The position numbers and the translations under genes are program-made. 64,000 bases of DNA. Origin: Rubrobacteraceae bacterium (GTDB taxonomy: Bacteria; Actinomycetota; Rubrobacteria; Rubrobacterales; Rubrobacteraceae). Shown in pieces: positions 56,333 to 61,772 of this stretch. The first letter of the stretch is position 1, and every line of letters begins with the position of its first letter. The notes under the pieces were generated by a model that saw nothing but the letters and a program-made list of their open reading frames with translations, did no database searches and was not told the origin of the DNA. Location: the NCBI GenBank assembly GCA_030448125.1, contig JAUJNO010000002.1, forward strand, positions 100,014 to 164,013, in the 5' to 3' direction.

Positions 56333-56370
56333 ATGGCCACCTGACCGACAAGAAATGGCCACCTGACCGA
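56333..56370. repeat. Direct repeat ATGGCCACCTGACCGA, two copies
   Basis: The 16-base unit occurs at 56333-56348 and 56355-56370 (22-base period). Closely spaced repeats of this kind are found at the ends of some insertion sequences such as IS21-like elements. No transposase is adjacent, so this is at most a remnant. Confidence 0.45.
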
Positions 56371-56416
56371 TACCCAAACTCCGAAAAACGTGTCATGGTA
56401 AGGGTGTAGCTATGTC

Positions 56417-56449
56417 GGGGGCGGGGGAGTCGCTCCTCTCCCCGCCCCC
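56417..56449 (+). repeat. GC-rich hairpin before the secreted repeat protein
   Basis: GGGGGCGGGG pairs with CCCCGCCCCC around a 13-base centre that itself pairs in part. It stands 18 bases before the ATG at 56468 and covers the likely leader, so it could act on translation. There is no T run. Confidence 0.45.
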
Positions 56450-56467
56450 ACAAAGAGAGGTGCATCA

Positions 56468-57551
56468 ATGAGAAGGAAAGCGATACTACTAATCCTGACG
56501 ATGGCGGCCACGCTGCTGTTGGCCAGCGGTGTGGCCTTTGCGGTAAACAAGGTGTGTCCTTCGGGCACAACTTTTCCAACCCCTGCAAAGGTACCGCCAA
56601 GACGAAGACATCTTCTGGGGCTGACACCCTCATAGGCACCAGCGGAGCCGATTACATATTCGCTCTCTCGGGCAACGACAAGATATCTGCTGGAGTGGGC
56701 GACGACTACACCGATGGGAGCTCAGGCAACGACACCTACTCCTACAGGGACCTCTGGGGAACCGACACGCTCGTTGATGCCTCCGGTGTTGACACGCTTA
56801 ACTTCTCTGCGGCGTCGGGTGGTATCTTCGCTGCCTTGTATCCAGATTACCCTTCTTACCCTTCGAACGTGGTGTATGGTGCTAACGGAGAGCGCGTCGA
56901 TGTTTCTTTTAGTCCTTTGAGCGTCATCGAGAAGGTCGTGGGCTCCGCGAGTGCGTACGACAACATCACCACGGGGAGGGCGGCCAACATACTACAGCCC
57001 GGCCCCGGAAAGGGCGGTGCCGACCTCGCCGACATCGGCGGCAACGACACTTACTCGGGCTTCCTGCCAGCGGGCACGGAAGTGTCAGCATTTATGACAA
57101 TGGGGGCACGGCGGACAAACTGATCCTGCCGTTTGCCTCTACCGACGCCTACTTCGAGGCAACAGACTTTGATGCCGACGGAGCTGACGAGACCCTGATG
57201 ATCATGAGCACAAGCACGGACTCCGTGGTGATCTACGGCCAATTAGAGCCCTTTTATGACCGAAAAGGGCGCATAGAGAGCATCAACTTCACCGATGGCG
57301 TCTTCACCATCGGCACCGATACCCAGGCGCAGTCGCTTAGCGGCGCAGACACCACGGGTAGCGCCGAGGCCCGAGTGGCGCAGCTAAACGAGGCCTCGAC
57401 CTTAGACACAGCCGAGAAAGACAAGCGCTTCTCTGAGGCCGAGAAAGACAAGCGCTCTAAGGCGGCCAAGAAGATAATCGCCGAGGCCGAGAAGAAGGCG
57501 CAGGACCTCGATAAGACGCTGTCGCCCTCCGGCGGAGAGAAGCAGCGCTAG
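56468..57551 (+). pseudogene. Secreted RTX-like calcium-binding repeat protein (two frameshifts)
   Basis: A signal peptide starts at ATG 56468 (R-R-K then a hydrophobic core, A-F-A end). After a shift near 56565-56585 the frame shows hemolysin-type repeats: G-A-D-T-L-I-G-T-S-G-A-D-Y-I and S-G-N-D-K-I-S-A-G-V-G-D-D. A second shift near 57075-57095 brings the C-terminal beta region and a highly charged helical tail with two E-K-D-K-R units. About 360 residues when corrected. The frame breaks may be real or sequence errors. Presumably binds calcium outside the cell. Confidence 0.75.
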
Positions 57552-57594
57552 GAAAGAGCGGTCACGCAGTAGTACCGACGTAAGTAGAAGACGC

Positions 57595-57624
57595 GGGGGC
57601 CGGGAGGTTATCATCCCGGCCCCC
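57595..57624. repeat. Intergenic GC-rich hairpin, family member 1 (bidirectional terminator)
   Basis: GGGGGCCGGGA pairs perfectly with TCCCGGCCCCC around eight bases. It lies between convergent genes and can terminate both. T-rich bases follow on the plus strand. Confidence 0.7.
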
Positions 57625-57658
57625 TCTCTTGCCCGCAAGCGGCGCTATACGGCCGTCT

Positions 57659-57949
57659 CTAGCTTCCCTGCAGCCTGGAGACGAACTCGTCCACCGAGAT
57701 CGCGGTGAGGGTTTCGAAGGTCGCCGTCGCGCGGCTCGCCAACTCTATCGACACCCGCGAAACGGTTTCGGGGTCCGGGGCCTCGAGCACGGTGATGAAG
57801 TCGTAGGGCCCGAGCAGGGCGTATTGCTGCACCACCCTGGCCCCGAACTGCTCGACCTCTTGGTTGACCTCCTGGATTCGGGCCGGGCTGTTCTTGAGGG
57901 TCCTAACCCCTTCGGCGCTCAAGCGGCTCAACATGATGTAGGTAGCCAT
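57659..57949 (-). CDS. GYD-domain protein
   Basis: 96 residues from an ATG with AAAGGAGG upstream on the minus strand; the longer frame to 57985 is not needed. The family pattern is seen in Y-I-M-L-S-R-L-S-A-E-G, G-A-R-V-V-Q-Q-Y-A-L-L-G-P-Y-D-F and V-L-E-A-P-D. GYD proteins are small ferredoxin-like-fold proteins without established function. Confidence 0.85.
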   Translation of the reverse strand: MATYIMLSRLSAEGVRTLKNSPARIQEVNQEVEQFGARVVQQYALLGPYDFITVLEAPDPETVSRVSIELASRATATFETLTAISVDEFVSRLQGS

Positions 57950-58023
57950 CTTTCCACAAACCTCCTTTCGCAGAGCCTTCCCCAACTCGGTCTTACCCTC
58001 GCAATAGAGATCGCAAACACGGA

Positions 58024-58049
58024 CCGGGGCCCCTTGGATAGGACCCCGG
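58024..58049. repeat. Intergenic hairpin, family member 2
   Basis: CCGGGGCCC pairs with GGACCCCGG apart from one mismatch, loop TTGGATA-like. It lies between two genes of the minus strand, in the 3' direction of the secreted peptide gene. Confidence 0.6.
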
Positions 58050-58069
58050 CCCCTAGTTACGTAACTTAG

Positions 58070-58352
58070 TTACGCAGCACTCTGACAGTTGGGATCCGAG
58101 CGCGCGTCACCCTGAGCGATCGTGTCGGCCTTTCCCGGGTTGTTTTTCGACACGGGTGCGCTGGACACGGCCACCCGTATTGTCGAGGCCGGGGTTCGGA
58201 TCGCCTTGCGGCGTGCCTACCGCGCTGGTGCTGTTCGCGCACTCCCCTGCCGGGGTTGGCCCGTCGCCGATGGCCAGGGCGGGGAACGCCGCGACCGACA
58301 GCATCAACGCCGAGGCTCCGACCACAGCCACTACTCGCCTTACTCTCCTCAA
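58070..58352 (-). pseudogene. Small secreted protein, probably frameshifted
   Basis: From TTG 58352 a signal peptide (basic R-R-V-R-R, hydrophobic core, A-F-P-A-L-A) is followed by G-D-G-P-T-P-A-G-E-C and a low-complexity region. The uninterrupted frame ends at 58107 after 81 residues. A one-base shift at the A run near 58146-58150 would give a different end, N-N-P-G-K-A-D-T-I-A-Q-G-D-A-R and a terminal C-Q-S-A-A, stopping at 58070. Which end is real is open. Confidence 0.45.
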
Positions 58353-58452
58353 CTCATCCTCTTTCTCTCTGGGACGACAACAACAGGGCGTACAAGAAGC
58401 CCCAATTGTATATACGCTGCATTCGTTCCACCGGTTCATGTTTCGCCAAAAA

Positions 58453-58478
58453 GGCCGGTGTCTCGAAGGACCCCGGCC
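58453..58478. repeat. Intergenic hairpin, family member 3
   Basis: GGCCGG...CCCCGGCC with a TCTCGAAG-like centre, located just after the stop of the 106-residue minus-strand gene, in terminator position. Confidence 0.55.
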
Positions 58479-58488
58479 CGACGGTATG

Positions 58489-58809
58489 CTACTCGCCGGT
58501 GATGTGCCCGAAGACGGGTTGATCCTCCGGGGGACCAGCCAGCATCAGCTCGAGATGCTCCCGGCATAACCACTGCGGCCCGCTCTCTACATCGCCACGC
58601 GCGCCGACGCGGGTACTGTCCGCCACAAGGTCGCTGCCCGTTGCAAGGTACGTAGCCGGCTCACCACACGGACGGCCCGCACGCTCGAGCAGCCAGCCGC
58701 ACCTAATCCCATCGTGGCCCTCGACGGCGGCCATAACCTTTGCTGCGTAGGCCAGAACATCGGTGTGTATGTAGTTGATGCCATCCTCCTCTCGGGTTCG
58801 TCTCGCCAT
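58489..58809 (-). CDS. Hypothetical cysteine-containing protein
   Basis: 106 residues from the ATG at 58809 (M-A-R-R-T-R-E-E-D); the frame is open further upstream without support. Three cysteines in R-C-G-W, R-P-C-G-E and W-L-C-R-E-H-L could bind a metal. No family recognised. Confidence 0.55.
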   Translation of the reverse strand: MARRTREEDGINYIHTDVLAYAAKVMAAVEGHDGIRCGWLLERAGRPCGEPATYLATGSDLVADSTRVGARGDVESGPQWLCREHLELMLAGPPEDQPVFGHITGE

Positions 58810-58818
58810 GATAGAGGA

Positions 58819-58847
58819 GGGCCGGAGCCCATGATAGAGCCCCGACC
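58819..58847. repeat. Intergenic hairpin, family member 4
   Basis: GGGCCGGAGCCCATGATAGAGCCCC-type unit; it begins ten bases upstream of the 106-residue gene's start, so here it is in a 5' leader and not after a gene. Confidence 0.55.
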
Positions 58848-58917
58848 TGTAGGTTATCCGCGTTTCTTGCTGGGTACATGAAGGAAAAACGCGTACTCTA
58901 TTGCAGGAGGAACCGAC

Positions 58918-59118
58918 GTGGCATCCGAAACCGAGCAAGAATTACGGCGCTACCTCGAAGGCGTCCATTTCGCGGCCAACACGGAAGACTTGGTATCAAC
59001 CGCCATGAGCAATGGCGCCCCCGAAGAGTTCATCGACCAGCTCGAGGAGCTCCCGAGAAAGGAATTCTCGGACCTCGAAGAAGTTGCGGAGGCCATAGAC
59101 GACCTTCGAGCAGCCTGA
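58918..59118 (+). CDS. DUF2795-type small protein
   Basis: 66 residues from GTG at 58918 with CAGGAGG upstream. Layout L-x-G-V-H-F-A-A-N-T-E-D-L, then a helix N-G-A-P-E-E-F-I-D-Q-L-E-E-L-P and F-S-D-L-E-E-V, is typical of DUF2795. Function unknown; in other actinobacteria these genes are often near stress genes. Confidence 0.75.
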   Translation: MASETEQELRRYLEGVHFAANTEDLVSTAMSNGAPEEFIDQLEELPRKEFSDLEEVAEAIDDLRAA

Positions 59119-59137
59119 TAAAGCGATCCTATGGTGT

Positions 59138-59168
59138 AGGGCCGGAGCCCATGATAGGACCCCGGCCA
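59138..59168. repeat. Intergenic hairpin, family member 5
   Basis: GGGCCGGAGCCCATGATAGG followed by ACCCCGGCC; 20 bases identical to member 4 up to the loop. It follows the DUF2795 gene, where it could be a terminator. Confidence 0.65.
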
Positions 59169-59248
59169 GGAAGGTTTTGCTCGGAGCGCACGCGGCAAAG
59201 AATGGGGGGATGCCCGACCGTCAACGAGAAAAGGAGGAGGAGACACGG

Positions 59249-59587
59249 ATGGCGGCGACCATTAGCCGAGAGGAACTCGAGTCCAAGCTGGATAGGGGGG
59301 ATGACTTCTTCCTCGTCGAGACGCTGCCCGAGGAGCAATACCGGCACACCCATCTACCCGGCGCCGTGAACCTGCCGCCCGACGCGGTAAGCAAGTCGGC
59401 TCCCGAACTGCTGCCGGACAAGGACGCAGACATAGTGGTCTACTGCTCGAAACCCGACTGACCGTTCTCGGAGGAGGCCGCCCGGGAACTGGCGGACATG
59501 GGCTACGAGAACGTAAGGGATTACGAAGGGGGCAAGGAGGACTGGGTAGAAGCCGGGCTGCCGACCGAGGGCGAGAGCCGCCAATGA
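59249..59587 (+). CDS. Rhodanese-like sulfurtransferase interrupted by in-frame UGA (possible selenoprotein)
   Basis: ATG at 59249 follows AAAGGAGGAGG. The rhodanese fold runs F-L-V-E-T-L-P-E-E, H-L-P-G-A-V-N-L-P and I-V-V-Y-C-S-K-P-D with catalytic C66, then TGA at 59459-59461 (codon 71), then P-F-S-E-E-A-A-R-E-L, G-Y-E-N-V and G-G-K-E-D-W-V-E-A-G-L-P to a TGA at 59585. The part after the first TGA is in frame and fully normal. In related proteins this position is usually Cys (YCxxxxC). Options: selenocysteine, a TGC/TGT-to-TGA mutation, or a base error. A stem-loop (59478-59482 with 59491-59495) follows 16 bases after the UGA. Confidence 0.75.
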
Positions 59588-59627
59588 CAAACGGGTCGGT
59601 GAGCGGCTGGTCTAAATAACCAACGGA

Positions 59628-59662
59628 GGGGGCCGGAGCTCCTCGATTAGGACCCCGGCCCG
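59628..59662. repeat. Intergenic hairpin, family member 6
   Basis: GGGGGCCGGAGCTCCTCGAT then TAGGACCCCGGCCC, between the convergent rhodanese and the 100-residue gene; likely bidirectional terminator. Confidence 0.65.
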
Positions 59663-59680
59663 TAGATGGTGCATACCCAG

Positions 59681-59983
59681 CTAGAGAGCGTCGCTCTTCT
59701 TGCGCGCCCTAATGTCTTCTGTGGCCGCGTTCAGAAGGGCTCTTGCCCGCTCCTCGCTCTGCGTCTCGTCGGACGCCAGCGCGTCCCCGGCAACCGACAC
59801 AAACACGCAATCCATGCTGCCCGGATCGTCCATGACGGCCCGAACGCCGTCGGCCGTGAACGGCCAATTCTCCTCCACGGCTTGCATCACGGCGGCCAGC
59901 TCTTCGGCGTCTTTTATGCCCTGCTCTTCCATGAAGCCTTTGAGCACTCGCTCCAAAACGGTTGTCTGCTTCTCCTCAGGCAT
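59681..59983 (-). CDS. Hypothetical 100-residue protein
   Basis: ATG at 59983 has GGAGGG upstream on the minus strand. Charged, mostly helical, with E-E-Q-G-I-K-D-A-E-E-L-A-A-V-M-Q and a basic C-terminus. No signal peptide or known domain. Confidence 0.6.
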   Translation of the reverse strand: MPEEKQTTVLERVLKGFMEEQGIKDAEELAAVMQAVEENWPFTADGVRAVMDDPGSMDCVFVSVAGDALASDETQSEERARALLNAATEDIRARKKSDAL

Positions 59984-60097
59984 TCTGCCCTCCTATCCTC
60001 GCTCTTTCGGGGATCTCGTATACCCGTGCTTCGGGTGGTCCCCTCGCCCTGGTCGCGTGCATGGGCTATCTCTCCAGCGCGGTGGGCGCAGAGCACC

Positions 60098-61000
60098 GTG
60101 AGGGAGATGATCGTACAAACGACCTACGCCGGTATGCACACAACCAAGACCGGCGTGGGTCCCATAGAGCGGGCGGTCCCGGCCATAGTGGACCCCGCGC
60201 TACGTGAGAAGGTCCTCGCGCGCCTGGAGGAGAACAAGCGCTACTCCGGCGGCAGGCCCGGACAGCGGTCGTACCTCTTGAGGGGGCTCCTCTACTGTGA
60301 CCATTGCGGCACAGCCTACGTGGGCGCGTCCAAGACCAACGCGGCCAAGAAGCGTTATTACTACTACAATTGCCGAGGACGTCTGGGAGCCTACCAGGAC
60401 AAGCGCAGAGCTGAACCGGGCTGTCCGGGCGTGCAGGCGTGGTGGCTGGAAGGACTCGTATGGACCGATGTGCGGCGCTTTTTGCACGACCCCGGAGAGG
60501 TCCTCGAACGCCTCAAGGAGCAGATGGCCGGAGAAGACGAGAGCGATGGCCTCGAAGAGCGTCGCGCCTCCCTCGCGAAGCGGCTAACCACGAAGCAGGC
60601 TGAAAAGGACCGCTACGTGAGGCTCTACGCCGCGGGGCACCTGGACGAGGGGGAACTCGACACCTACCTCGCGGACGTCGGCAACCAAGTGGAGAACCTC
60701 AAGCTTCTTATCTCCTCCGTCGAGGCCGAACTCGCCCGCGCTCAGGAGGAGAAGGAGTTGGCCGCCTCCACCGAAGCCTGGCTAATGAGCCTCAGAGAGA
60801 ACCTCGAAGAGGTGGAAGCCGACACCGAAGAGGCGTTCGCCAAACTCCGCGAGCTGGTCAAGCTGCTGGTGGAGAGGATAGTCGCGAGCCGCGGCGAAGA
60901 GGGCAGGCTAAAGGTGGATATCACCTACCGGTTCGAGCCGCCCGCAGATGAAGCTGCCCGAAGCGGTGTGTATGGTATACAGAACTCGACGTTGTTCTGA
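60098..61000 (+). pseudogene. Large serine recombinase, C-terminal part only
   Basis: The end of a recombinase domain (S-T-V-R-E-M...T-Y-A-G), a zinc ribbon (C-D-H-C-G, Y-Y-Y-N-C, G-C-P-G) and a long coiled coil (about residues 170-245) identify a large serine recombinase. The N-terminal catalytic domain with its serine is absent; the frame upstream (to 59666) is only antisense to another gene. It would end 18 bp from the glutaredoxin N-terminal fragment, the position of an integrase next to its attachment site. Not active by itself. Confidence 0.82.
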
Positions 61001-61018
61001 GATAGATACTCTACCTAC

Positions 61019-61078
61019 CTCCTGGTGGCAGGCGCCTCAGCCGGGCTGGGTGTAGACGACCGCGTTGTGCTCGGGCAT
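61019..61078 (-). pseudogene. Glutaredoxin, N-terminal fragment with UGA in the CxxC motif
   Basis: ATG (61078-61076) has AGGAGG seven bases upstream. The reading is M-P-E-H-N-A-V-V-Y-T-Q-P-G, then TGA (61039-61037), then G-A-C-H-Q-E, after which similarity stops at the recombinase border. Normal glutaredoxins have C-x-x-C here, so the TGA takes the place of the first, catalytic cysteine (U-x-x-C). The remainder of the protein is at 54685-54840. Confidence 0.72.
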
Positions 61079-61141
61079 TTGTCCTCCTGGTCGCGGGTGA
61101 GGCTCAATCCTAACACTCCTGCCGGTCGCGGGGCGCTGGGC

Positions 61142-61147
61142 TATACT
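61142..61147 (+). promoter_or_regulatory. -10 box directly before plsY (leaderless transcript?)
   Basis: TATACT ends seven bases before the plsY ATG and no ribosome binding site lies between, so transcription would start at or next to the start codon. The same layout is seen before radA and cysS. Confidence 0.5.
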
Positions 61148-61154
61148 TGCCGCC

Positions 61155-61772
61155 ATGTTGATGGGTATTCTCCTCGTGCTGAGCGGGTACGTCTTGGGCG
61201 CCGTCCCAACGGGTTTTCTGGTGGGATGGGCCTACGGCGTGGACGTCCGGCGGGTGGGCAGCGGGAACATCGGGACGGCGAACGTGATGCGGGCCGCCGG
61301 GAAGTGGGCGGCCATCTTTACGCTGCTCGGGGACATGCTCAAGGGGCTCGTGCCGGTCGTCGCGGCGCGCCTGGTTACGGAGGACGAGTGGGTGGTAGCG
61401 GCGGTCGCGCTGGCGGCGGTCGTGGGACATTGCTGGCCTATCTTCTTGCGTTTCAAGGGCGGAAAAGGGGTCGCGACCGGGGCGGGGACGAGCATCGGGC
61501 TCGCGCCGGTAGTTGGGCTCGGGCTCTTCGCGTTCTGGTGGGCTGTGGTGCTGGTCAGCAGGTATACGTCTCTGGGCGCGATCTTGGTGATGGTCCTGAG
61601 CCCGGTGGCCTTCCTCCTCACGGGGCAGCCGGCGCCGTACGTCCTGTACACGATAGCCGGCGGTGCGCTGGTCTTGTGGAGGCACCGGGAGAACGTGCGG
61701 GCGCTACTCAAGGGAACGGAGCGCAAGATCGGGCAGAAGGCCGGGAAGAAGGGCGATGCGCGTGTTGGATAA
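61155..61772 (+). CDS. plsY: Acyl-phosphate:glycerol-3-phosphate acyltransferase PlsY
   Basis: 205 residues, several membrane helices. Family motifs: G-S-G-N-I-G-T-A-N-V-x-R (usual form G-S-G-N-x-G-A-T-N), G-x-D-x-L-K-G, and G-H-x-W-P-x-F-L-x-F-K-G-G-K-G-V-A-T. It makes lysophosphatidic acid in the first step of phospholipid synthesis. It overlaps the next gene by 17 bases. Confidence 0.93.
   Translation: MLMGILLVLSGYVLGAVPTGFLVGWAYGVDVRRVGSGNIGTANVMRAAGKWAAIFTLLGDMLKGLVPVVAARLVTEDEWVVAAVALAAVVGHCWPIFLRFKGGKGVATGAGTSIGLAPVVGLGLFAFWWAVVLVSRYTSLGAILVMVLSPVAFLLTGQPAPYVLYTIAGGALVLWRHRENVRALLKGTERKIGQKAGKKGDARVG

Larger units (their letters stand above)
54841..61018. mobile_element. Probable integrated element splitting a glutaredoxin gene
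   Basis: The two parts of one glutaredoxin lie on the minus strand at either end of this 6.2-kb segment (20 residues at 61019-61078, 51 at 54685-54840; about seven residues are missing between them). A large serine recombinase fragment ends 18 bp from the right border, the usual position of an integrase. The cargo consists of small membrane, secreted and stress-type genes. No attachment repeats could be found, and the recombinase lacks its catalytic domain, so the element appears fixed and decayed. Confidence 0.65.

Noticed and set aside
59249..59587. UGA read as tryptophan (changed genetic code)
   Set aside because: TGA serves as a normal stop in many genes here, for example rlmB, ispD, adk-region neighbours and truA.
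59666..60097. N-terminal 144 codons of the recombinase frame as its catalytic domain
   Set aside because: They are largely antisense to a supported minus-strand gene and contain no serine recombinase motif.
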